A DNA stretch of 27,427 nt. It comes from JABMMZ01 sp044357345. GTDB lineage: Bacteria > Bacteroidota > Bacteroidia > NS11-12g > UBA955. The DNA lies in the NCBI GenBank assembly GCA_044357345.1, contig JBIKPR010000033.1, positions 1-27,427 on the forward strand, read 5' to 3'. The position numbers and the translations under genes are program-made. Each line of letters begins with the position of its first letter. The stretch's first letter is position 1. Below, one piece after another: positions 1-8,300 of this stretch. Below the pieces are notes generated by a model. The model saw only the letters and a list, made by a program, of their open reading frames with translations. It made no database searches and had not been told where the DNA came from.

Positions 1-413
1 CCATTGAATTCGCGGGTTTCTTTTCCAATAGCCACTTCAGTTCCAACACCAGCAGGTGTATAAATTGCTGGCATACCGTAACCTGCAGCCATGCAACGGG
101 TAGCCAAAGTGCCTTGGGGAATCAATTCCACTTCCAATTCACCCGACAACAATTGTCTTTCGAATTCAGCATTTTCACCCACGTAGGAAGAAATCATTTT
201 CTTAACCTGCTTGGTTTGCAACATTAGGCCAATTCCAAAATCGTCGACCCCAGCATTGTTAGAGATACAAGTTAATTCCTTGCTTCCCTTTTTCACCAGC
301 GCTGTGATACAATTTTCAGGAATTCCACAAAGACCAAAACCACCCAGCATGATTACTGCTCCGTCGTTGATGTCTTTAATTGCTTCTTCTGCATTCGAAA
401 CCACTTTGTTCAT
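1..413 (-). CDS. scoA: 3-oxoacid (succinyl-CoA:acetoacetate-type) CoA-transferase subunit A, partial
   Basis: The minus strand reads open from an ATG at 413 to the window edge, giving 137 codons of N-terminus; the C-terminal part lies outside. The protein begins MNKVVSNAEEAIKDINDG and then carries DGAVIMLGGFGLCGIP, which fits the type I CoA-transferase signature (Asp-Gly, hydrophobic run, GGF, then G-x-P). Further on are CISNNAGVDDFG and GTLATRCMAAGYGMPA, also typical of the alpha subunit. By family knowledge it pairs with a beta subunit to move CoA between succinate and acetoacetate (or related 3-oxoacids) in the cytoplasm; the beta gene would be expected downstream, beyond position 1. The exact substrate cannot be told from this part. 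The upstream gap 414-650 holds no good TAnnTTTG box (only a CAAA-GGG-TA near-match on this strand). Confidence 0.9.
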   Translation of the reverse strand, partial: MNKVVSNAEEAIKDINDGAVIMLGGFGLCGIPENCITALVKKGSKELTCISNNAGVDDFGIGLMLQTKQVKKMISSYVGENAEFERQLLSGELEVELIPQGTLATRCMAAGYGMPAIYTPAGVGTEVAIGKETREFN

Positions 414-587
414 GCTGCGAAGATAATTAAAAAGGCCAAAGGGTAAAAAAAATGAAGGGGAAATTTGGAGATACTTCTTCCTGAATGCCAGCCATCCGAG
501 ATACTCGAACATGTATCCGAAGACCAATTTAAAAAAAATTTAAATATTTTTTAAACCCCATGCAACGAACAGGCACACTCCTGTGTC

Positions 588-603
588 TTACACGCACGTG
601 TAA
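588..603. repeat. Short inverted repeat upstream of the CoA-transferase gene
   Basis: TTACACG-CA-CGTGTAA is a perfect 7-bp inverted repeat with a 2-bp centre, placed 175 bp upstream of the CoA-transferase start. A second weaker dyad (CACA-ctcc-TGTG) lies just before it. This could be a regulator binding site, but it may also be chance in a 237-bp gap that otherwise shows only A/T-rich tracts around 531-555. Confidence 0.3.
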
Positions 604-650
604 TGGTTATTGCATGTTATTAAATATTTCTAAAGATTCCTTTAATGCGC

Positions 651-679
651 AAAAACCCTGATGAACAATCAGGGTTTTT
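651..679 (-). terminator. Rho-independent terminator of the CPBP/LuxE-like operon
   Basis: A 12-bp perfect stem (AAAAACCCTGAT, loop GAACA, ATCAGGGTTTTT) begins 5 bp after the stop codon of the CPBP gene. Read on the minus strand it is a hairpin followed by a run of T. The A/T flanks make it look usable in both directions, but no plus-strand gene ends here. Confidence 0.85.
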
Positions 680-683
680 TGTT

Positions 684-1607
684 TTACCAAGTGCCCCTAA
701 TCCAGTTGCCGAGAAAGCCGCCTAATTCCATTAGCCAAGCAATGCCCATATGCACCATAATTCCGCCATAAATGCTGCGGCTGTGAAAGGCCAAGACCCC
801 TAAAATGGTGCCGCCAAAAAACGAACTTATGGCCTCTCCCATTGGCTTGCCATAATGAATAGACATGTAAAAAGCTGCCATAGGCAAAATGGCATGCGGT
901 CCTAGGTAACGGATAAAGGCCATGACCATAAAGCCCCTAAAGAAAAGTTCAATAGAGACAAAGTCCATTCCATAGAACAATTCGTAGGTCAACATATCCA
1001 TAACAGTTCCACCAGCATTGTTTATCTTTCTTAGGCGGGGGTAATAATCTAAAAAATCGCTAAGCATACTAGCGCCTGCTATAAGTGGCACCATGCATAA
1101 AAGCAGTATCCAATACACCTTTTGTTGATGCCCAATACCACTAAAACCGTATAAAGGCATTTCTTTTTTGTCTCTAAAAAACCAAATAATGGCAACTGGA
1201 AAACATAAATATAAAAATCTGAAAATATCGTTGTAAACCAAATGGTTGATGTAATAATGCCATTCGACAGAAAAGTAATCGATAATTTTAAGGTGCTGCC
1301 AAGTCACCGCGCGGAAGGCAAAAATCATAAAACCCAAAACTAAAATCAGCCAAAATCCAGGCTTTCTTAAAAACCCAAAAGATCGGGACACCAATGCATA
1401 CAAAACAAAGGCGAACAAACTATGAACGGAGTATAACAAAACGTATGCCCCATACTCATTTAGTCCGTGCAAGGTATCCATATAGGCTTGTAAACCCCAA
1501 GCATAATTTACATATACACTAAATGTACAAAAAGCAAACATCAATACCCAATACCAGATTGGATAATATTGAATATAGGATTTTAATTGATTTACGATTT
1601 TCTTCAT
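684..1607 (-). CDS. CPBP-family (CAAX-protease-like) integral membrane protein
   Basis: The 307-residue product is very hydrophobic, with about eight likely membrane segments. The C-terminal half holds the Abi/CPBP arrangement: IELFFRGFM (motif 1), then YMSIHYGKP with His (motif 2), then GGIMVHMGIAW with a third-motif His. Motif 1 normally reads E-E-x-x-x-R; here the first Glu is Ile, so only one of the paired acids is left. Family members are intramembrane proteases or protease-like membrane proteins; the substrate is unknown. The start at 1607 is chosen because its ATG overlaps the TGA of the upstream LuxE-like gene (ATGA, 1604-1607), a translational-coupling arrangement; an ATG five codons earlier (1622) is possible. 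It is the last gene before the terminator at 651-679. Confidence 0.75.
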   Translation of the reverse strand: MKKIVNQLKSYIQYYPIWYWVLMFAFCTFSVYVNYAWGLQAYMDTLHGLNEYGAYVLLYSVHSLFAFVLYALVSRSFGFLRKPGFWLILVLGFMIFAFRAVTWQHLKIIDYFSVEWHYYINHLVYNDIFRFLYLCFPVAIIWFFRDKKEMPLYGFSGIGHQQKVYWILLLCMVPLIAGASMLSDFLDYYPRLRKINNAGGTVMDMLTYELFYGMDFVSIELFFRGFMVMAFIRYLGPHAILPMAAFYMSIHYGKPMGEAISSFFGGTILGVLAFHSRSIYGGIMVHMGIAWLMELGGFLGNWIRGTW

Positions 1608-2587
1608 ACCAATAAATTGCAACCACGGGTGTCGCTGTGGTCAATACGGCCTAGTATTTCGAATGTTCCATCGGCATACACTTTACCCAAATCGGAACTG
1701 GCGATGAATGCGCACGAATGTATGTTGGCCAGGTCAATTATGTTTATGGCCCCGTGTTTATTAACGATTGGCTTACTGAGTGGATCGTTGATTTCACGTG
1801 CACTTATTCGCATCCAATTTGGCGCTGTGTATAGACCATCTTTTACTGCGTAGGCTTGGCTCATCAACTCTGTCATCCCATACTCGCCTGCAATTGACGA
1901 AATAGAAAATGCCTGCTTAAGTTTACTGTGCATTTCATCGCGGGTAATTTCTTTTCGTCGGCCTTTCATCCCCCCTGTTTCAAGCACAATTGTATGCTTT
2001 AAGGAGATATTAAACTTTTCAATAAAATCGAGTAAAGCAAAGCTCACACCCCATAAAAGCGTTGGTATTGCGGCGGCTTCATTTCTTTTCAAATGTTCAA
2101 GTAACTCGTTTACCTGATGTAGGTAAAACGAAGAACCTAAATTTTTAGTGTCTTCTATAAAACCGTTGACTTGGTATACCAATGAGGAGTTTTGACGCTC
2201 CAAATAGGATGGCAACAAAGCCAAGTGGCAATATTGTTGGTGCGAACCAAAGGCCAATTTAAAACTGGATTCAAAAGCTTGTTGATACAAGGCTACAGAT
2301 TTTACAAAATGGCGGCTAATGCCTTTCCCCGTCGTGCTGCTGCTTTCAAAAATAAGTTCTTCTTTAAAAGAGTTTGTTTTGACTTCAAACTGTTTAAAAA
2401 ACTCGATTGGCAAGTAAGGAATATCTTCTAAATGAATTATCTTTGTTGCATCAACTTGTAGACAATTGAGATAGCGTTGGTAGACTTCACATTCACGGCT
2501 TTGGGTTTGAAATACTTGCATGGCCAAGTCATTGAACTGAGATTTCTCCAATGTAAAAACAGCTTGCTGCAGCTTGTCAAACTCCAT
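1604..2587 (-). CDS. LuxE-like acyl-protein synthetase / acyltransferase
   Basis: The 327-residue protein matches the LuxE family (acyl-protein synthetase, an adenylate-forming fold). Key visible motifs are FESSSTTGKGISRHFV at residues 80-95, the Ser/Thr-Gly-rich nucleotide-binding loop, LLWGVSFALLDFIE, LETGGMKGRRKEITRDE, and GEYGMTELMSQAYA near residue 238, then SSDLGKVY and GRIDHSDTRGCNLLV at the C-terminus as in the A8/A10 region of adenylating enzymes. In luminous bacteria LuxE activates fatty acids for reduction by LuxC; no LuxC is present here, so the acyl substrate and acceptor are unknown. The start codon lies in a CATG that also contains the ATG of the divergent lipoprotein gene. A -7-like box on this strand (TACTTTTG, 2599 down to 2592) would give an almost leaderless transcript, but I see no matching -33 TTG. 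Confidence 0.8.
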   Translation of the reverse strand: MEFDKLQQAVFTLEKSQFNDLAMQVFQTQSRECEVYQRYLNCLQVDATKIIHLEDIPYLPIEFFKQFEVKTNSFKEELIFESSSTTGKGISRHFVKSVALYQQAFESSFKLAFGSHQQYCHLALLPSYLERQNSSLVYQVNGFIEDTKNLGSSFYLHQVNELLEHLKRNEAAAIPTLLWGVSFALLDFIEKFNISLKHTIVLETGGMKGRRKEITRDEMHSKLKQAFSISSIAGEYGMTELMSQAYAVKDGLYTAPNWMRISAREINDPLSKPIVNKHGAINIIDLANIHSCAFIASSDLGKVYADGTFEILGRIDHSDTRGCNLLV

Positions 2588-3101
2588 GCTTCAAAAGTAT
2601 ATCAAAATATCGGTATTCGTATTACTTAGCGCCTGCAAATCGGAAGTTTTTAATTTCCCAGCAGAACCTGTTTTAAGCATTAAAACACCTGCAGAGCAAA
2701 TTAAATTGAATGGCAAGGATTCCATTTTAAGAATTACGGTGCATTATACCGACGGTGACGGTGATATTGGACTAGAAACCGGTGACACCCTAGCGCCATT
2801 TAATTTTGGAGGCAAATATTTTTACAACTTATTGGTAAAAGTTTATGCAGTAGAAAATGGCATAGGAAAAAGAATACCAATTCCATTGAGCACAGACACG
2901 GTAAACTTCAACGACCGCATTGCGAATATTACACCAACAGGCAAAAACAAAGCAATATACGGGGATTTAACGATTACCTTAAGGTCAATTCCCTACCCTG
3001 GAATAAAACCAGATTCAATGTATTACACGGTACAAATTGCAGACAGAAGTTTACACTTCAGCAACATTGTTTCAACGGATACTATGCGTTTCGAATTTTA
3101 G
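2586..3101 (+). CDS. Small secreted lipoprotein of unknown function
   Basis: A 171-residue product starting MLQKYIKISVFVLLSACKSE: a short charged end, a hydrophobic stretch and the lipobox L-S-A-C with Cys17 as likely lipidation site. The mature part contains HYTDGDGDIGLETGDT at about residues 53-68, an Asp/Gly loop that recurs in Bacteroidota lipoproteins and resembles a calcium-binding loop, followed by beta-rich sequence ending FSNIVSTDTMRFEF. I do not recognise a functional family. I prefer the ATG at 2586 over an in-frame TTG at 2574 because it gives a compact signal peptide; this ATG shares the CATG at 2585-2588 with the divergent LuxE-like gene. The 3' end overlaps the convergent dcd gene by 4 bp. 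Confidence 0.7.
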   Translation: MLQKYIKISVFVLLSACKSEVFNFPAEPVLSIKTPAEQIKLNGKDSILRITVHYTDGDGDIGLETGDTLAPFNFGGKYFYNLLVKVYAVENGIGKRIPIPLSTDTVNFNDRIANITPTGKNKAIYGDLTITLRSIPYPGIKPDSMYYTVQIADRSLHFSNIVSTDTMRFEF

Positions 3102-3634
3102 AATTTGTTCTTCCACATCATGCTCTCAACAGGGCGAATGGTGCGTGTGTTGTATTTTGCATTCTTCTTTTTGTTGTACATGGTTCTAACATCTCCATTT
3201 ACTACAAAATAGATCAACTGACCGATAGGCATTCCGTAATAAATCTTTACAGGTTGGGCCACGCTAATTTCCAAAGTCCAAGTATTGCAAAAGCCAACAT
3301 CACCTTTACCAGCAGTGGCGTGGATATCGATACCCAAACGGCCGGTGCTGCTTTTACCTTCTAAAAATGGAACGTGGCTATGGGTTTCGGTGTACTCTTC
3401 TGTAACGCCCAAATACAAAGTGCCTGGTTGTAAAACAAAACCATCTTGAGGAATTTCAAAATGATCAATTTTATTGTGTGCTTTAGCATCCAAAACTCGG
3501 TCTTTATAAGTTGCGAGGTATCTTCCTAAGTGCACATCGTAACTGTTGGTACCTAAACATTCTGGGCGATAAGGCTCAATTAAAATGCTTCCTTTTTCAA
3601 TTTCTTCTAGAATTTGGTAGTCTGTTAATATCAT
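3098..3634 (-). CDS. dcd: dCTP deaminase
   Basis: A 178-residue enzyme, close to the usual 170-195. It deaminates dCTP to dUTP in pyrimidine nucleotide synthesis, as a cytoplasmic trimer. Visible family motifs: GTNSYDVHLG (residues ~29-38), PGTLYLGVTEEY, LEGKSSTGRLGIDIHATAG with the conserved Ser-Ser and Arg, and NTWTLEISV carrying the catalytic Glu; the C-terminus NAKYNTRT matches the nucleotide-binding tail. The start at 3634 is chosen because its ATG overlaps the TGA of the upstream WD40 gene (3631-3634); an earlier ATG (3658) would lie inside that gene. The partner WD40 gene gives no evident metabolic link. Confidence 0.92.
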   Translation of the reverse strand: MILTDYQILEEIEKGSILIEPYRPECLGTNSYDVHLGRYLATYKDRVLDAKAHNKIDHFEIPQDGFVLQPGTLYLGVTEEYTETHSHVPFLEGKSSTGRLGIDIHATAGKGDVGFCNTWTLEISVAQPVKIYYGMPIGQLIYFVVNGDVRTMYNKKKNAKYNTRTIRPVESMMWKNKF

Positions 3635-4509
3635 TTTTGGTCTTGTATTTCGAAGCACATCAGCGTGCGGTCATCACTGCACGAAATAAAATTGTTTTTA
3701 TCAAACCACAAAATTTTATTCACCGAACTTCTGTGTGCTTCTTGCTTCGACAAATTTACAACTTTTAGGAGTTTGTTTTCCTTAATATCCCACAATTTTA
3801 TTTCTTTATCCATACTGCCACTTAACAACCTTGAATTATCTTTGTTTACAGCCAAAGTATGTACATGAAGCAGGTGCGCTTTTACCCTTTCCATTTGGGT
3901 TAAATTGTCGTAAAAATGAATACAAGCATCCTTGCTTCCACTTAATAATTTACCCGTATTCGGATCATAAGCCAAAGAAAAAACTGTGTCTTCATGGGCT
4001 TGGAAAACGTCGTCAATTTCTAAATTCGTGTTTAAAATGGTGATTTTGCCATCAGAACAAGCCAAGGCAAATCCTGTTTTATACACTATTATTTGACGGA
4101 TACTTTTATTCGAAATTCGCAGCGTTTTAATTAATTCAAAATCAAGATTAAAAACACGAAGAAAACCATCGCCAGAACAAACAAGAAAACGCTCTCGGTC
4201 GAACAAAATATCAAATATTGGAAACTCGGAAATTTTTAAAAACTTAAACAGATTAAACTGAAGGTCAAACACACTGAGATTCCCCTTTTGAGAACCCGCC
4301 AAAAGCCATTGACCATTGTGACAAAGCGCATAGGTTGCAGCATCCATTTTGGCGCGCATCAAACCATCGCTTTGTTTCAAATCCCACTCAACCAACATGG
4401 TATCTGCGCCTGCACTATACAGTCCATTTCCATTCGGATTTAAACACATTGCATATACTGCTTGTGTATGTCCTATAAACTCGCGTATTTTTACCACGTC
4501 AATTGCCAT
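3631..4509 (-). CDS. WD40-repeat beta-propeller protein
   Basis: The 292-residue protein is made almost wholly of about seven WD40 repeats. The first has IGHTQAVYAM (GH at residues 13-14) and ends LVEWDL; later ones include SGDGFLRVFNL, CSDGKITILN, AHEDTVFSLAYDP with GSKDACIHFYD, AHLLHVHTLAV with GSMDKEIKLWDI, and AHRSSVNKILWF with CSDDRTLMCFEI. The middle repeats are degenerate. No signal peptide is visible, so it is probably cytoplasmic. Such propellers are binding scaffolds; the partner is unknown. The start at 4509 is chosen because translation upstream of it is Cys/Ser-rich and unlike a propeller, and because that ATG abuts the divergent transferase gene in a shared CATG (4507-4510). It is coupled to dcd by an ATGA overlap. 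Confidence 0.85.
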   Translation of the reverse strand: MAIDVVKIREFIGHTQAVYAMCLNPNGNGLYSAGADTMLVEWDLKQSDGLMRAKMDAATYALCHNGQWLLAGSQKGNLSVFDLQFNLFKFLKISEFPIFDILFDRERFLVCSGDGFLRVFNLDFELIKTLRISNKSIRQIIVYKTGFALACSDGKITILNTNLEIDDVFQAHEDTVFSLAYDPNTGKLLSGSKDACIHFYDNLTQMERVKAHLLHVHTLAVNKDNSRLLSGSMDKEIKLWDIKENKLLKVVNLSKQEAHRSSVNKILWFDKNNFISCSDDRTLMCFEIQDQK

Positions 4510-5107
4510 GCCTATTGTATTTGAAAAACAAATTACGTCTGCAAAGAAACTCGCTGTTTGGGATATAACCGAGACCTTTGATTTTTTTATTGAAAAATTA
4601 AATTTACAACACGATCCAAACCGCAATGAGCAAAGACAGCTTGAACAAGCTGCTGCTATGCAGTTACTCAATGTTCTAGCGGGTCGAGACTTACATCTTC
4701 AATTAGAAAAAGACAAGTTTGGAAAACCTTTTATAAAAGATGAAACTTCTGCAGTGTCCTTCAGCCATTCAAAAAAATTAGTAGCATGCCTATATTGTGA
4801 AGAAGGTTCAGCTGTTGGTATAGACATCGAGTATTTTAGAAACAATATAAATCTACTAGCTAAGAGATTTTCATCTGATAACGATAAAACAGGTCATGAA
4901 GGCCAACTGCACCATCAAATTGTTTGGGGCGCAAAAGAAGTATTGTTTAAGATATATAGTATTAAAGAACTTAACTTTATACAACATCTGCATTTAAGTT
5001 TTGAAAACGAGATGCTTTTCGGGCAAATTTCTAAGGAGAAATATGCTGCCAAATATCAATTGGAGTATACTTTAATCGATGATTTTATTTTGGTCTGGAA
5101 TGTTTGA
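4508..5107 (+). CDS. 4'-phosphopantetheinyl transferase superfamily protein
   Basis: A 199-residue product with the two hallmark motifs of the superfamily: VGIDIEYF (residues 103-110, Mg2+/CoA-binding acidic pair) and WGAKEVLFKIY (140-150, the W-x-x-K-E-x-x-x-K motif). FGKPFIKD and SFSHSKKL (70-92) are the expected substrate-binding segments upstream. The enzyme moves phosphopantetheine from CoA onto a Ser of a carrier protein; length and motif spacing fit the Sfp/HetI-like group rather than the short AcpS type. No carrier protein or synthase gene is in this window, so the target is unknown. Translation from 4349 would be open but runs antisense to the WD40 gene; the ATG at 4508 gives the normal N-terminus. 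No clear promoter: TTG-N21-TATTTTTA at 4462-4493 is a weak candidate inside the WD40 gene. Confidence 0.88.
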   Translation: MPIVFEKQITSAKKLAVWDITETFDFFIEKLNLQHDPNRNEQRQLEQAAAMQLLNVLAGRDLHLQLEKDKFGKPFIKDETSAVSFSHSKKLVACLYCEEGSAVGIDIEYFRNNINLLAKRFSSDNDKTGHEGQLHHQIVWGAKEVLFKIYSIKELNFIQHLHLSFENEMLFGQISKEKYAAKYQLEYTLIDDFILVWNV

Positions 5108-5337
5108 GCATTGGGGATATTTTTTTATTTTCTGTTTTTATAAAACAAAACATTTATAATAGGCTTAAAGTCAGAAACATACATCTGTTTAACACAATAC
5201 GGGTTTTGTTAAATGAAATAAATTCCTTATATTTTGGCTAGCAAAATTTTGTTCAATTGAGTAAAAATACTTATTATTGTTTCAAATTGTTTAAATCTTC
5301 ATACCACATTTTGAATGATTTAAATGTCTAAACAAAA

Positions 5338-8300
5338 ATGAAACACGTAAAAGCGTCGATATTATTTATTTTACTCATGCGCCTAAGCATGGCAAATGCT
5401 TGCGACGTAATCAATGGTTCAGATATAGTTTTCAGGCACCTTGGGGGTTACAAATACCATGTAAAATTTATACTTTACCACCAATGTGTTTGCAAGTTGG
5501 GCATCATGCCTAAGTTTACCATGTCTTGCAACTCCACGACTTTATCAATTGTACCTCCGAGAACAAAAATCAGGGACATCACACCAGTTTGCAGCAATGG
5601 CCAACCGCCTTGCACCAATGGTGGCTATAGTGGAACCCGTTATGGAATTGAAGAACACACCTTTGAAGACACCATCGATTTTGCCAACAGTCCTTACAAT
5701 GCATTCTTAAACAACAACTGTTGTGAAATAAAATTTAGAGTATCCCAGCCTTGGGGCTTGGTAGGGACTACCACATCAACTACAACCTATGGCGGAGAAG
5801 CAATGATGAATATTTGCCTCATTAAAACCAAAGGCAATAACACGCCGACCCTATCCACCATTCCAATGTCGTTTATGTGTTGCAACCAGCCTTTTACATT
5901 CAACAATGGGGTGTTTGACAATTTAGACAGCGATTCCTTGGCCTACTCATTAGACGAACCTTTAAGTGCATCATTTAATCCAGTTTCTTGGAACAGTCCT
6001 TTAAACAAAGACATTCCGTTAACCCCATATTGCCCACCGAATCCCGGAACGGTTAACTGCCGTGCCTTGCCAAACGCAAAACCGCCAAGAGGTTTTTACT
6101 TTGATAAAGAAACAGGAGACATGGTGTTCACCCCAACCAAATGCGATGAATCTGGTCCTGTTGCCATTCGTGTAAGTGAATTCCGCAAGGATTCCATTTC
6201 TAAAAAAATGGTGCAGATTGGTTATACCCGTCGCGACATCTATGTAACGGTGGTAACATGCTCGGACAATAATCCACCATACATTGAAGGCTTGAATAAA
6301 TACAATGTTTGTGAGGGTAAGAAAATCTGTTTTACCATTAAAGCAAAAGACGACCCTTATTTACCAAAACAGACCGTTCCTGATACCGTTAACTTGACTT
6401 GGAACTATGGTATTCCGGATGCAACCTTTACCATTATTGATCCAACCGCACGAGAAAAAGAAGCTCAATTTTGCTGGACCCCAAAAATTGGTGATGCACG
6501 AAACCAAGCGTATTCTTTTGCAGCAACAGCCAAAGACGATGCTTGTCCTCGACCTGCCTATACCATCAAAGGTTTTAACATAAAGGTAAATCCTAAGGCT
6601 AGGTCAAAACGCCAATATGAAATATTAGACTGTGGTAAATTCAAATTTACCTCATGGGCAGGAGATACGGTTAATTACAACCAAAAAAACTACCTCTACA
6701 AATTCACCATCCGCGACAGCTCTAATAGCGGTGCTCCAGTTTATACTGGTTATGTAAAACGCGACAGCATTAAATTTAAACGCGGTGGAAAGTATATTAT
6801 AGAACATGAAATAAACAACCCTCCGTTTAACTGTATCACCATTTATTCGGACACTGTTATCATTCCTCCGGTTTTATCTGTTGACCTCGCTTTTGGTAAA
6901 GATACTTTTGTTTGTGCGGGAGACAATATTACATTAGAGCCTAAAGTTGAAAACGGGGTTCCTTCTTACAAATACCTTTGGGAATCGCCGTTCGGAACCA
7001 TTAATCCTAAAGACACCTTAAGCAAGTTTACACTTATTAAACCTACCGCCACCACCAAAGTGGTGTTAAAATTAACCGATGCAAAAAAATGTGTTGACCG
7101 CGATACCATATTGGTTAAATACCAACCCAATCCTGTTGTCGAAATCGGACCTGACCAACGTATATGCACGTATGAATTAACAATCTTGTCTGCTCAAAAT
7201 GCTGACACCATGCGCTATTTCTGGTTGCCCAATGGAGACAGCACCCAATCAATTGTTGTAAATATAGCGGATCGATATATAGCGAAAGTAATTGATAAGC
7301 TAGGCTGTCACACCAGCGACACCATGCGTTTGTTTGTTAATGATACCGTAGTTGCGCTGGCCAAGCCAAACCTAGAAATATGCATCAATGATACTCTGAA
7401 ATTCAAAGCGAGACGTAGGCCATTAGGTCATAGCAGAACCATGGCATGGCGCGATTTAAATACAGGTGTAACCATATCGAACGACAGCTCATTTGTTCAA
7501 AAAATCAGCACCATGGTTCCGAAGCGTTATGAATTGGATTTGAAAGTTACCCAAGGTGGTGTCATGTGTCAAGACAAAGACACCCTTGAAGTTCAAGTGA
7601 ACGCTTTACCAACCTTTGTGTTTGCTGGCTTACCTCCACGTTGCTATTCAGATGGAGCCATTAACTTAAGTCAAGCGAAAATTGCCAAAGCAAGTTCTGG
7701 CGATAAAACCCAAAGCACAAGCGATGTTCGTTATTATCAAACTAAAAAGCCTTCTTGGATTACAGGTGGACCGGTGGGTGTGAATGTGTTTACCTACAAC
7801 TACCCTAATTTTATAAAAAACTATCAAGTTCCGAAACTTGGCTTGCGCGATACCATTTGTTACGATTTCAGAGATTATAAAGGTTGCTACAACAAAGAAT
7901 GTAAACCGACCAAACTGAATCCGAATCCTGATGTGTTTGTTAAAGACAGCACCTATTGCCAACGTGTAGGTCAGATAACCCTTGACAAACAAGTGGTAAG
8001 ACCGTTTTCGAAAATTGGAGGCATAGAAAGCTTTAGAGTAATTGAAGTACCACAAGGTTCAAATGTTGACCCAGCGGCTATTATCAGCACCAATTCCAGC
8101 AACACACCGCCTACCACCGAAATGGATCCAGGTAAAGAAGGTGAAAATGAAAAGACAGGTAAGTATGTTATTGAATATTGTTTCAAAGATGCCATTACCG
8201 GTTGCCAAACTTGCGACACAGCCAATGTGTTTGTTATTCGTTTGCCAGAAATTAAATTCACAGATTTCAACAAACAATGTATCAATTACCCATTGATGGC

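Noticed and set aside
211..426. Plus-strand open frame of 71 codons
   Set aside because: It is antisense to the CoA-transferase reading frame, whose motifs are unmistakable.
4349..4507. N-terminal extension of the phosphopantetheinyl transferase
   Set aside because: The 53 extra codons run antisense to the WD40 gene and are unlike the family; the ATG at 4508 fits.
5220..5250. Promoter of the giant secreted-protein gene (TATATTTTG near 5229-5237)
   Set aside because: The gap in the -7 box is one base too long (TA-TAT-TTTG) and no TTG stands at the right distance.
7666..8055. Minus-strand open frame of 129 codons, and others like it within 5338-9936
   Set aside because: Shadows of the giant secreted protein; no independent motifs.
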